Part shown: one piece after another, positions 24,716 through 35,260 of the stretch
How positions within the stretch are numbered: position 1 is the first letter of the stretch
Layout of the letters: each line of letters begins with the position of its first letter
Source of the DNA: Chaetoderma sp. LZ-2023a
Lineage: Eukaryota; Mollusca; Caudofoveata; Chaetodermatida; Chaetodermatidae
Length of the DNA stretch: 64,000 bases
Direction of reading: 5' to 3'
Assembly: GCA_034401795.1 (NCBI GenBank)
Contig: JAVVLW010001494.1
Coordinates: 1 to 64,000 of the forward strand
Notes under the pieces: generated by a model
Told to the model about the DNA's origin: nothing
The model's database searches: none
The model's input: the letters and a program-made list of their open reading frames with translations, nothing else
Translations under genes and position numbers: made by a program

Positions 24716-25705
24716 ATCAGAGTTGCCCTTATGCGTCCTTTTGCGCGTATATATACGCATAAAGATGGCAGAGGGACGCATAAAAATGAACCCTCTGCGT
24801 CCCCGAGGTGTAACGGAAACTGGTAACTTTGCGTTCGCTTAATTATCGATTATATTATCGTGTGTGTATATTTATTTGTGCATGTTTTTACTTTAAAAAA
24901 TATACCTAATGTATTGTGTTCAATAAAAACAGACTTTCTGCGTTGTTTAAGACTATGATTTGTTGTATGTTTTCTTGCACAACTCAAAGTTGTTAATGCC
25001 CATAAATTAGATTCAACCGCCAAAATTAATTGTAAACACAATCCCCAGATCATCCTTAGTATTCCATTTGATCTAAATTTTTTATAAATAATGAGTTTAC
25101 AAGTCCGATGTCAGTCGCCTTGTTTGGCCTACAAATTGCAAAACTACCCGCCATGTTTCTGTATATTGTGCTAAACGTCAGTGTGACGTATTTGATTGGG
25201 TAACAGCGGAATTTCCCTCTAGCGGAACTCACGCTTGAGAAATCCAATACAACTGATCAAGCGTATACAAACGTGTCTGGGCGTCTTAACCCTTTCACAG
25301 CTCAGAACATTGGACAGATCAGATCACAAAGTTGTTATCACTAATATGCTGAATATTTTGAAATTAATTTGCGCATGCCTACTTGCCTAAAGCACGACTA
25401 ACAGGCAAAATATTGTTTTCTATTTACATATCAAAATATCTAAATGGATGAAGGAACATATGGAAGATATTGTGATATCTTTTACATTTGAATGGCCATT
25501 TGACGGATTAGCGGCGGTGTCTTTGTATTGCTGTTTGAATAACGGTATCAATACGCGCTATACGCTGTCTTTTATTTAGTAATAGCGGCTGATTGATTGA
25601 CTGATGGATTAGTGTTTATAATATTTAACAATACTCGATCGTTAGGTGTTCCCAATTTATCAACTAAAAAGCTCATCCCAGCAGCGATGTTCAACGATAT
25701 CGTCG
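24716..25705. other. Putative intron sequence, with a short palindrome cluster
   Basis: Near 24729-24808 there is a cluster of inverted motifs: the perfect palindrome GCGTATATATACGC at 24745-24758 and GCAGAGGG pairing with CCCTCTGC about 15 bases later (about 24768-24798). The remainder up to the DIRS copy shows no gene or known repeat. Confidence 0.45.
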
Positions 25706-25872
25706 TTCTCCTTCGATCAATACTCACCATTCTGTTACTTCTGATATACAGCTGGCCCTGACAGCGGCTCTAGGATTATAGACTTAGAAAGCTTTACCGA
25801 CTCCTGGGAACCGGCTCCCCACTGCCGAGTACCCGTTTACCATAGAGCTCATTTCTTGTTTGCATAGCAACA
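25706..25872 (+). repeat. Left inverted terminal repeat, copy A
   Basis: Starts TTCTCCTTCGATCAATACTC and is the reverse complement of the right repeat at about 32600-32755. The outermost bases, unique to the left end, are mirrored in the internal complementary region. Confidence 0.85.
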
Positions 25873-26119
25873 AGTGCAATACATGCTTTTCGCATTAAGG
25901 ATTTTAGTGTTTTGTAAAAGAATCTAAGTCTTTAATCAGTGATAGTTTGTGTGTTCTGAAAGGATAACTAATGACTATGGAGAATACCGCCCAAGATAAC
26001 CAGGTTGTATTGTTCTTTATATCCATAGTTAAAAGACTTAGGTCTCTAAATTTCGTTGTGTCGCATGTTCCAATTTCTAACCCCATAGAATCTGGGACGT
26101 GTGCTAGCAACGATATATG

Positions 26120-26265
26120 CCAGACGATCGCCTTCTTTAAACCCCAACAGGCGATCGGCAGATATGAAAATAGGTGTTTGCTACGGTATTTCTAACACGA
26201 ATATCGGCTGACGTCGTTCTCCGTAGAATCCGAGCGGGTGACGTCACACCCGGTCGCTTGGATGT
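26120..26265 (+). promoter_or_regulatory. Leader region of copy A: CRE palindrome inside a hairpin
   Basis: An 8-bp stem CGATCGCC/GGCGATCG occurs at 26125-26157. A perfect CRE (TGACGTCA, 26239-26246) sits in the loop of a second stem TCCGAGCG/CGCTTGGA at 26229-26262, which has one G-T wobble here and is perfect in copies B and D. This is the only promoter-like sequence before ORF1; a promoter role is inferred. Confidence 0.45.
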
Positions 26266-26814
26266 TTATGTGAAGAAAATTTTTTTCATTAATTCGCGCA
26301 TCTTGTTCTGGGTGCTGCGTACTAAAAAATGGTACCGGAAACTTTAGAATGATCAAGTTTACGTGCAATCACGATCGGTTTGCAATGATCGGTGGTTTCA
26401 AAATTCTTGAGTAGATGCGTGGTCTGCGGTTTTACCGTGTGAGACAGCAGTTGTTATACATTTTGTTGTTTTCTTCACATATCGTGCTGCGTTCGTTAGG
26501 AGTATAATTTATATTGATTAGTAAATATACCCTGAATGCTATGCGATATGATTCCTGGAGCCGTTACACATCCTGTAGGATCTATTATGGGTGTGTTGTG
26601 CCCGCCGCGTTCTTGTCGTCATAGTCAATGCGATCGTTGTTGTAACGTGGCGGGGTGGGGTGCGGGAGGTTACGGTTAATTTATGAGTCAAAATATTTGA
26701 AAATTAATTGTCTGCCTTCCATCCGTGTCTCGTTCCGCTTGTAGGTTTGTGCTTATTTTATAGGCCAAGCCAGCCCCGCCATCATGTGACGACTGCCATA
26801 AGTTTGTCCGTGTA

Positions 26815-28890
26815 ATGTTCAAGGACCATGTCTGTTTTAGGTGTGCCCTGTGTAATATAGATCATAGGTGTAATGTTTGTGCAGTATGGTCCGTCGAAAC
26901 AATGGTTAAGTTCCTTGCCCAGAAGGACTTGGCTGGGTCTGACGCGGGGTCAGGCGGTCCGAGAGGAAATCGTGGAGCGCCCGGTTCGGCCGGTGGGGGT
27001 GCTCCACGTCCCCAGCTGGAGGTGGCGGAGATGGCACCGCCGGCGTGGTTTGGTCCGGCTATGCAGGGTTTTCTGCATAGCGTTCTGCCCACGCTGGTGT
27101 CGTCCCTGCTACCAAAGGTTGGGGGGCAGTTTCTCCCCATGCCTGGTACGGATCCTGTCTTCGGACAGGATTCTGGACTGGTTACCGAGGGGGCCGTCTC
27201 GTACGGCCCCCTGGCGGGTCCGTCTGGCTTCGGCCAGACGGGTTCTGTCTCTCTGCGGCCACCTCCGGGTGGTCCAGTAGCGGTGGCCGGTCCGTCAGGT
27301 GTGGGAGCCGTCCGCCAGGACGGCTCCACGGTTTATTCGTCTAGTGACGGCTCTTCGGAGTCTGAAGACGATGAGGCCGAGGAGGAGAGGTTGCTGCGGC
27401 CCGTGAAGCCGCAGGTGGAGAATATGGAGGTTGATTCCGTCCTGGACGGAACCGGCCTCCATTTGTCTGGTTTGGCGCAAGCCAGGTCAGCGGCTCCGCC
27501 TGCGGCTGAGGCCAATCCGTTACCGTGCACCGGTTCCGCGCGGCTTGGTTTGTCACCAGCCGTCAGGGGAACCGGTGTGCCGGGCCAGGCGTGGTACTCA
27601 CCTATCTTGCCTGGTCCGGCAGCCGGACATGGGGTGCCGTTGGCGCCCGTGGCCGGCTATGGTTCCGCGACGGTTACGGGTCCGTACGGTTTTCCGTGCG
27701 GACCTACCCCATGGACCGGAGTGTTTCATGGGTTGGCGGCGGAACCATGTGGTAGCGGAGTGCCTGGCGTGTCAGCCGTGGCTCCTGGCCGGGAGGCCAT
27801 GGCTGGCAGACCCGTAAGCATGTCAACGGGTGACGTGTTTGCGGGGGTATCTTCTTCGGAGTTAGACTGGTCTGATGCTCTGGCGTGGCTAGCCAGAGTT
27901 GACCCGTCTGTGGTTTCGGCCACGGCCGATGAAGATGCGCCCCGTCCGTCGGTTGCGTCGATTAGGACGGGGATTTTGCCCGTGGCCCGGATCCAGTCAG
28001 TGGGACTGGATCCACGGTTCATTGATTTGTTGGATGCTATTTATAGTAAACAACTAATGACCAAGGGTCAGCTCCCTGCGGCCTCCAGGGAGGTGCGGGC
28101 AAGGTGCCGTATTCCGCGGGGTGAATACGACAGGTATGGTGTAGTCCCGTCGGTCACGGAGGATGACCGATGGGTACTGGGCGTCCAGAGTGCCGGTTCG
28201 GGTGGTCCCGGTCCGGCACTAGTGGATAAGGCCCAGGTACACCAGGAAGAAGTCCTGGCCCTATGCGATGAGGGTGTGAGGGCAGCCATGAGCGCTGTCA
28301 ATCACTCCTATCGTCTACTTCAGTCGGTGTGGGCTGAAGCGGGGGCAGGCCACCCTGTGCCACCTGTGGCGCTATCGTGCGTTAATGACGGCTTGGTGCT
28401 GTCAATGGACGCATTGGCAAGGGTGCAAGCGCGTGTGACGAAGTCCAGGAGGCAAATGGTCATTGACCATATGCGTCCGGCTACGGCAGTCAAGGAGCGT
28501 CTTCTTGGGACGCCCCTGACAGGGCCTAGCATCTTTGGTGGCCAAGCGCGGGCCATCTTAGAGGACACCGCCAGTATTGCGCAGAATCGGTTAGCGGTAA
28601 ATCTAGAGCTAGTGCGGCAAGCGCACGCACTAGGGGCTGTGGGTAAGCCGCTAACAGTACAGCCTTCAAAGAAACAGAAAAAGCATAAGGGCAAGGCGAA
28701 AGCCAGGCCTATTGCGACGTCTGTTTCGGCTGGGTTTTCGGAGCCGCCGCCGGCGAAGAAACCCAGGAAGGCTGTAGAGGCGCCTACCCTCCCCAATGTT
28801 GCTCCGGACCGCCCTAGAGGTGGTAAGGGCAAGGGGAAGGGTAAGGGTAAGGCCTCAAAGGGCGGACAGAAGGGGCCGAAGCGTACCTGA
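26815..28890 (+). CDS. DIRS ORF1, gag-like (691 aa), copy A
   Basis: An open frame with a Cys/His-rich start (C7, C10, C13, H17, C19, C22, zinc-ribbon-like), a long Gly/Pro/Ser-rich section with an acidic patch (SESEDDEAEEE, about residue 180), a more ordered part from about 380 to 600, and a basic Gly/Lys C-terminus. By position it is the structural (gag-like) protein of DIRS elements; I recognise no named domain. The ATG at 26815 is used because the Cys cluster is conserved, but an ATG at about 26905 (MVKFLAQ) is possible. The DNA is filled with perfect hairpins. The TGA stop lies in the loop of a GCGTACC/GGTACGC stem (28881-28898). ORF2 starts within its last 95 bases, in another frame. 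Confidence 0.8.
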   Translation: MFKDHVCFRCALCNIDHRCNVCAVWSVETMVKFLAQKDLAGSDAGSGGPRGNRGAPGSAGGGAPRPQLEVAEMAPPAWFGPAMQGFLHSVLPTLVSSLLPKVGGQFLPMPGTDPVFGQDSGLVTEGAVSYGPLAGPSGFGQTGSVSLRPPPGGPVAVAGPSGVGAVRQDGSTVYSSSDGSSESEDDEAEEERLLRPVKPQVENMEVDSVLDGTGLHLSGLAQARSAAPPAAEANPLPCTGSARLGLSPAVRGTGVPGQAWYSPILPGPAAGHGVPLAPVAGYGSATVTGPYGFPCGPTPWTGVFHGLAAEPCGSGVPGVSAVAPGREAMAGRPVSMSTGDVFAGVSSSELDWSDALAWLARVDPSVVSATADEDAPRPSVASIRTGILPVARIQSVGLDPRFIDLLDAIYSKQLMTKGQLPAASREVRARCRIPRGEYDRYGVVPSVTEDDRWVLGVQSAGSGGPGPALVDKAQVHQEEVLALCDEGVRAAMSAVNHSYRLLQSVWAEAGAGHPVPPVALSCVNDGLVLSMDALARVQARVTKSRRQMVIDHMRPATAVKERLLGTPLTGPSIFGGQARAILEDTASIAQNRLAVNLELVRQAHALGAVGKPLTVQPSKKQKKHKGKAKARPIATSVSAGFSEPPPAKKPRKAVEAPTLPNVAPDRPRGGKGKGKGKGKASKGGQKGPKRT

Positions 28891-31800
28891 GGGTACGCAA
28901 GCTCCCTTCATATCCGCCTGGACCGCACCTGTGCGACAGGAACAGCGGTGCCAGTTATACCCGTCGTGCCTAGAACGAAATGGTTCTCACTCTCTCTCGT
29001 TAAGAAAGGGGGGGTGGACTGCGAGCCGGACAACCCCGTTAGACGTCGAGGCGTCTATGGTGGGTGGAAGGCTCATGCGTTTCGTCGAGGCTTGGCGAGG
29101 TGTGACGTCAGACAGTCTGGTCCTGGGATGGTTATCCCAGGGTTACATGCCGGAGTGGTGGGACTTTCCGCCACAAAATCTGTCTTTGGCACCAGTCTGG
29201 ACACCCGTACCAAGGGAGCCAGACAAGTTAGAAGCCGTTCAAAAGGAAGTGTCGGGTTTGCTTCTGAAGGGAGCAATAAAACCAGCAAACCGGAACACTC
29301 CAGGCTTCTATTCAAACATGTTCCTTGTCCCCAAGAGCACGGGGGGATGGAGACCCATACTCAATCTCAGGCCATTAAATTGGTTTATCCATACGCCTCG
29401 GTTCCAGATGGAAACACCGAGGTCGGTAATGGCGGGATTGAGGAAAGGAATGTGGTGTGTATCGATCGATCTGAAAGATGCATATTTCCACATTCCGATC
29501 AATCGGAGTTGGCACAGGTTTCTGAGATTTGCGTTTCAGAATCAAGTATGGGAGTTTACAGTTCTCCCGTTTGGCCTGTCGACAGCTCCGAGGGTTTTCA
29601 CAAGAGTGGTCCTTGCGGTGACAGCGTTTCTCAGAAAAGAGAACGTGGCGCTACACACCTACATAGACGACTGGCTGCTCAAGGCAGACTCGGCAGCCAG
29701 GTTGAACGTGGATACTGCTCTGACTCTGAAGTTACTTTCAGATCTAGGCTGGATAGTCAACGAGGAGAAATCCGAGTTGACACCCACTCAACATTTCGTT
29801 TATTTGGGGATGCGATTCGACCTCGAGGAGGGCAGGGTTTACCCGTCAGAGCCCAGAGTGGTGTCTCTGTTAGCCATCCTCGGGAGTTTTCGAGTGGGAA
29901 ACCACATTCAGGCAAGGCGGTTCCTTCAGATGCTGGGCATGATGGTCTCCATGGAGCAGGTTATCCCGTACGCTGCTCTAATGTGAAGACCTATCCAGCT
30001 GTATCTGATGTCTCTGTGGAAACAGAGAACAGAACCCCTGTCAAAACTGGTGCCAGTTTTGGAGCCGATAATATCGCATCTTCTATGGTGGAAACAGCGT
30101 CAGAATCTCCTATTAGGGGTTTCGCTGCACCTACCCCACCCCCAGCTGTCCGTCTACACGGATGCATCGCTGGAAGGGTGGGGTGCCTGCCTGGGAGAAC
30201 ACCAGGTCTCGGGCACATGGACTCTCCCGGAGAGTCAGCTGCATATCAATCTGTTGGAAATGATGGCAGTGGAACTGGCGTTGGAAGAGTTCCTTCCGAT
30301 GATCAGGGGCAAGGTGATATTGATACGGTCGGACAATTCGACAGTAGTATCATATATAAATCGCCAAGGAGGGACCAGGTCGCCCACCCTGTGCATCAGG
30401 GTGTGGCACTTGATTCAATGGTGCAGGAATTACTCGGTTGTTTTGAAAGCAGCTCATATTCCTGGCCGATTGAACATTCTGGCGGATGCTTTGTCTCGCA
30501 GACAGAGAATCCTGCCAACAGAATGGTCCCTCAACCCTCCAGTTCTACGACGGATCTTCGAGCATTGGGGCAAACCCAACGTGGACTTGTTCGCCACAAA
30601 GGAAAATGCTCAAATCATGACATATGTCTCGCCGATTCCAGATCCAAATGCCGTCGATACAGACGCTCTGGCGATAAGCTGGAGAGGGATGCACGCTTAC
30701 GCGTATCCACCCACCATTCTTCTACCGAAGGTATTGGTGAAGGTCAGGGAGGAACCGTGTCTGGTCCTGCTAATAGCGCCGTATTGGCCGAGCAGGGCGT
30801 GGTTCACGGATCTTCTAGATCTGCTGGTGGAAAATCCTGTGCAGTTGCCCGAGATTCCGAACATAATCTCCCAGGCCAAGGGACGCTTCCTACACGAGCG
30901 TCCCGAAATGTTCAAATTGACTGCGTGGATGTTGTCAAACAACGTTCCACGTCGGAAGGCTTTTCTCGATAGGCTGCTGATTTCATCGCGGCTGCGAGAA
31001 GGAGGTCAACCTTCAAGTCATATAACAACAAGGTTAACAGATTTGCAGACTGGTGTGAAGAAAAGGGTATTGATACCTTTCAATCCACTATTCAGCAAAT
31101 AGCAGACTTTCTCTGTGAGCTGTTCTTTACAGGACTAGCTCCCGTCACAATTGCTGGATACAAGTCAGCTTTGGCATCAGTTATCCCTTGTCTAGCCAAC
31201 AGGGATAGTCCAGAGGTGGCCCAGTTAAACGTGATGTTGAAGGGAATGAGCAATCTCCGCCCGAGACAACCGGTGGTCATTCCAGCCTGGAGTCTATCTT
31301 TAGTGCTTAATGTACTGGCCAAGCACCCATTCGAACCGTTGCGTTCGGCTAGTCTAAAGCATTTGACTCTAAAGGCGGTCTTTCTATTGGCAGCTTCCTC
31401 AGCTAGAAGGCGCAGTGAGATCCATGCGCTTTCGGCAGAGAGGAACCGATTTATTGTTTCTGGAGAAGGTCTGCGTCGTCTGCCTAGAGCAGAATTTATG
31501 TCAAAGAACCAATCTTTGAGATATCCCGGCAAACCGATCATTATACCGAAGTTAACCAGGTTTGATCGTGATGCCAGTGTCTGGTGCCCGGTCCGTGCTT
31601 TGACTAAGTACAAGAAACGGACTGACTCGTTACGGTCGAACGATAGACATCTGTGGATCTGCCATAAAAAGCCTTATGGCGCGCATCCATGGATACTATC
31701 TCTCGTTGGGTGGTCGAATGCATTCAGACTACTCATGAGATGGCGACTGGGCACCAGGTGCAGGGCGTAAGGGCACACGATGTTAGAGGAATAGCCGCCT

Positions 31801-31943
31801 CGACCGCCCTTTACAATGGTGTTCCGTTAGAGGACATCATGGCCGTTGCACAATGGCACTGTGAGTCCTCATTTACGGATTACTATATGAGGGATGTGTC
31901 AGACTCAGCCAATCCACTCGCTTTAGCTGTTTTGAAACGATAG
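28796..31943 (+). pseudogene. DIRS pol region (RT, RNase H, recombinase), copy A
   Basis: Carries in order a DIRS-type reverse transcriptase (STGGWRPILNLRPLNWF, SIDLKDAYFHIPI, YIDDWLLKA), RNase H (YTDASLEGWGA, the IRSDNSTVVSYINRQGG block, ADALSR) and a tyrosine recombinase (SARRRSEIHAL, HDVRGIAAS, AQWHCE, TDYYMRD). These copy the RNA and insert the circular product. Broken in about three places; copy D shows the family in open form. Confidence 0.85.
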
Positions 31944-32442
31944 TTAGTGACCACCCTGCTTTTCCCCTTTTTTCACTTTGGTAAGAAAAGAACCTAAAGC
32001 AGGCATGGTCAAGCGAGAGGATGTCAACCAGATTGTGTCACTGATGGCCGAACCGGTGTATGGTTGTAGGCGGTACGTCTGAAGTCCTGTTATCATAAGG
32101 TAATTCAACAAGTGAGAGTTTTTTGTATTATGTATATGTATCATGTTCATTCATCTTATATATTCATGCTCATTCCCAGGCTAATACAAGCGATATGCAG
32201 GGAGTAGTTAACCCTCTTGGCATATTGGTGTTTTCAGGCGAGATACATGTTCGTTAGTTCTCTCCCTTTTCTTAGGAGGAAAAAGGGGGAGGGGCTGTGA
32301 CGCGAATGTGATTCGGTTCCGTGAACTTGACGGTCCTTTTAGGTCTCCGTTAGTCAAGTTTGAAGTCTAAAATCTTTCTCCAAGGGGCAAAATTAGCATG
32401 TATGGCTTGCCCCTTCCCACCAGGTTACTGATCAAATCTGGT

Positions 32443-32545
32443 GTATATCAGAAGTAACAGAATGGTGAGTATTGATCGAAGGAGAATGCAGGAAATGTCA
32501 ATTTCCCTTTCTCCGAGATCTAACAATACTCACCATTCTGTTACG
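32443..32545 (+). repeat. Internal complementary region, copy A
   Basis: Contains the reverse complement of the outer left end (GATCGAAGGAGAA) fused directly to that of the outer right end (TGCAGGAAATGTCAATTTCC). It is flanked by GTAACAGAATGGTGAGTATT and its reverse complement. This is the DIRS signature: the internal copy records the junction of the circular intermediate. Confidence 0.85.
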
Positions 32546-32599
32546 GACCCAGCCTCCCAGCCCCACGGAGGCAAGCCATAGTTTTCTCTTGTTTGGTGG

Positions 32600-32792
32600 C
32601 TATGCAAACAATATGAGCTCAATGGTAAACGGGTACTCGGCAGTGGGGAGCCGGGTACCCGGTTCCCAGGAGTCGGTAAAGCTTTCTAAGTCTATAATCC
32701 TAGAGCCGCTGTCAGGGCCAGCTGTATATCAGAAGTAACAGAATGGTGAGTATTGTTAGATCTCGGAGAAAGGGAAATTGACATTTCCTGCA
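32600..32792 (+). repeat. Right inverted terminal repeat, copy A
   Basis: Reverse complement of the left repeat, then the right-specific extension ending GACATTTCCTGCA at 32792. Confidence 0.8.
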
Positions 32793-33704
32793 ATCTCCAG
32801 GTAGGCATACGTTAAAATATTGATTTTTTCCAAACAGCGTATAGTTCAAAGCTCCCAGATACAAGCGTCGTTATTGGATACATGCTAATGCGTTATCTAT
32901 GCTTCAACCAATCAGCAATCGCGTTACATAGTTCCTCCCTATGAATTAGGGATATTCGGTTATTGGCTGATATATTTTCACTAATTACGCAGTTTAATCT
33001 GATTTATACAGATTATTTTTTGATAAATTATTGTTTCGTCTGATTTTAGCTTATGTATTCCACTATATTTAGAGGTTCCAGTTACATTATAAAAAATATG
33101 CGCGCATTATATCGAAGAAGGTTAAGTCATCCTTGAGAAAACTCGCCCCAGACACTCGTAATTTTTCAATTCGTCCAAAGTCAAGTCAGGGTTTAATAGA
33201 AAAACTAATGCAGTGGTCTTTGCTAATTACTAATGTAGTGGTCTTTGGAAATGTTAATCATACAAGGGTGTCAATGTAGGTTGGTTGGTTTATCAGACAA
33301 CAAACAAGTACAGTGCTTTAAGTTATTGTTTATTGACATGCAGTTCAAATGTTATTAGTTAAATATACAAGGGCCATTTCAATAGATAAATTTTAGCAAC
33401 CATTGTAGATCACAGAATACATATTTTTGAAAATTTACCACTGCATAGTTAATATTCTCTATATATACATTGACAGTATTTACACAATGTCATAACTAGT
33501 GCTTTCAACATGTTTAATAAAGTACTTTATAATTAGATCAATGTTTTTTTGAGAAAAAAACATGGGACCCCCATATTTCAGATGAGGACCCCATGGGCCC
33601 CCCCCCCCCCCCGATTTTACAGTGGGACCCCCAAATCTGAGTCTGGGGTCCTTGGGACCCACAAAAATCAGATGTTGTGGGCAACACTGCACGGTATACA
33701 GGTT
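32793..33704. other. No gene; GC-skewed patch near the end
   Basis: Mostly AT-rich sequence without supportable genes. At about 33560-33680 several GGGACCC/GGGTCC motifs cluster around a run of about 15 C at 33598-33612. Confidence 0.5.
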
Positions 33705-35182
33705 ATGCATGTACTTCTAGACATTTATAAGATCCCCTCTTATTCTTCTGTGTACTAGACTTGGTAGTTCGAAATATTCTAATCTTGCCTGGTAATTTAG
33801 ATTTTTTAAGTTGGGCACCATTTTCGTAGCTCGTCTCTGAATTTTTTCAAGTTTTTCTGCTTGTTTCCATGTGTTTGGTGACCATACAGGGGCAGCATAC
33901 TCCAGGTGAGAGCGGATTAATGTTGGATAAAGTTTCATGAACAGGTCTTCATCTATCTATTGGAATGTATGCCATATTATGCCTGTCATTTTATTAGCCT
34001 TGGAAGTTATCTTCTCTATATGGCGCTCAAATGTTAGTTTTGTATCTATTGACACGCCTAGGTCATTGATTATATTTTCATCATGTAATTTTAGGGTTTT
34101 CCCATCATCTATCATTTGATAGGAAGTATTAAAGTGATTATGGCCTATGTGCATTACAGAACATTTTTGAGGATTAAATCGGACCTGCCATGTTTCTGAC
34201 CACTGCTGCAGTGAGTTATGGTCTTGTTGTAGTTCTTTGCAATCATCTGCATGTGTTATGGTTCTATAAGCTTTAGTATCATCCGCAAATTAAAAAATGT
34301 CAGATTCAATCACAGATGGCATGTCATTGATAAAAATAGTGAAAAGTACTGGACCGAGTACACTGCCCTGTGGAACTCCAATCAAAACAGGTGTCCATGA
34401 CGAAAAGGCTCTATTTACTACAGCCCTCTGTTGGCGATTTGTTAAAAAGGATCTTAGCCAGTTTAGTAGATTACCTGAAATTTTGTATTGGCTTAATTTA
34501 CTTAGAAGGCGTTCATGAGGCACTGTGTCAAATGGCTTCATGAAATCAAGATACAGGACATCTATATCTTCACCCCTGTCTAGAGCAGTCGTCCAGGCCT
34601 CTAACACTTCTAATAATTGTGTGACTGTAGATCGCCCAGCCATTAAACCATGTTGATATTCAGTAACAAAATTTTTATTTATCATGTGGGCTACTACCTT
34701 GTCCCTCACAATGCTCTCCAGTACCTTACACGAAATGGAAGTAAGGTTAACCGGTCTATAGTTATTTGGTTGTCTTTTTGACCCCTTCTTATGTATGGGT
34801 ATGACATGGGCATATTTCCAATCTGTTGGCACTGAACCTGTGTCTAATGATTTTTGGTATATAAGTGTCAAGGGCCTTGCTATGACATCCTTTAATTCTT
34901 TGAGTAGCCGAGGATGTAAACCATCAGGTCCTGGGGATTTGTTTTGCTTTAAGTTGCCTAGTTTTTCTTTCACAGTATCCAGATTCACTTTAATGTTGCT
35001 CAATGCATTGGTTTCGGTTTTAAATTTCATAATGGGAATAATATTCATATTTTCTTGTGTAAATATACTAGAAAAAAGTTGATTTAATAATTCTGTTTTT
35101 TCTTGCTCTGTTACAGTAAGGTTACCATTTATGTCTTATTTAAGATCTCCTACACTTTCTTTTGTTTTTAGTTTATTATTGG
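33705..35182 (-). pseudogene. CR1-like LINE remnant, cut on its 5' side next to a DIRS copy
   Basis: Reverse strand from 35182 down: [55 protein letters not shown] (Pro replaces the usual Ala or Ser), [20 protein letters not shown] (35048-34290), then EKIQRRATKMVPNL in the C-terminal tail (33938-33717). The tail stops early, so the 3' end is also missing. At least two stops or frame breaks separate the open pieces, and the FADD block lies in the gap near 34285. The 5' side ends abruptly at the DIRS ORF1 scrap. Confidence 0.85.
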
Positions 35183-35260
35183 ACAGGGTTCTGGACTGGT
35201 TACCGAGGGGGCCGTCTCGTACGGCCCCCTGGCAGTCCCGTCTGGTTCCGGACTGGCGGG
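35183..35260 (+). mobile_element. Orphan scrap of DIRS ORF1 next to copy B
   Basis: About 78 bp match ORF1 of copy B at 36737-36812, including the GGGGGCCGT/ACGGCCCCC hairpin and the GGCAGTCCCGT variant typical of B rather than A or D. It ends GGCGGG and joins the left end of B at TTCTCC. Confidence 0.75.

Larger units (their letters stand above)
25706..32792 (+). mobile_element. DIRS-class retrotransposon, copy A (few breaks)
   Basis: A 7.1-kb tyrosine-recombinase retrotransposon. Inverted terminal repeats lie at about 25706-25872 and 32600-32792, with an internal complementary region at 32443-32545. The gene order ORF1 (gag-like), RT-RNase H, tyrosine recombinase is that of DIRS. No target duplication, as expected for a recombinase that integrates circles. 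It is about 1 percent different from copy D by eye, hence young. ORF1 is open; the pol region has about three breaks. Confidence 0.9.

Noticed and set aside
27152-27241. Hairpins with TTCG loops as bacterial-type terminators
   Set aside because: No U-tracts follow and the region is a eukaryotic retroelement ORF.
26862-28832. Long reverse-strand open frames opposite ORF1 (also in B and D)
   Set aside because: They follow from the GC-rich, hairpin-rich + strand; there is no motif and no start context, and ORF1 explains the conservation.
28948-30972. A 674-codon open frame overlapping the DIRS pol region in copy A
   Set aside because: It lies in another frame than the clear RT/RNase H protein, has no family motif, and the same frame is interrupted in copies B and D, so it is a composition shadow.
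31171-31943. Phage or bacterial integrase (contamination)
   Set aside because: The tyrosine recombinase is joined to RT and RNase H with DIRS ends and lies among metazoan LINEs.
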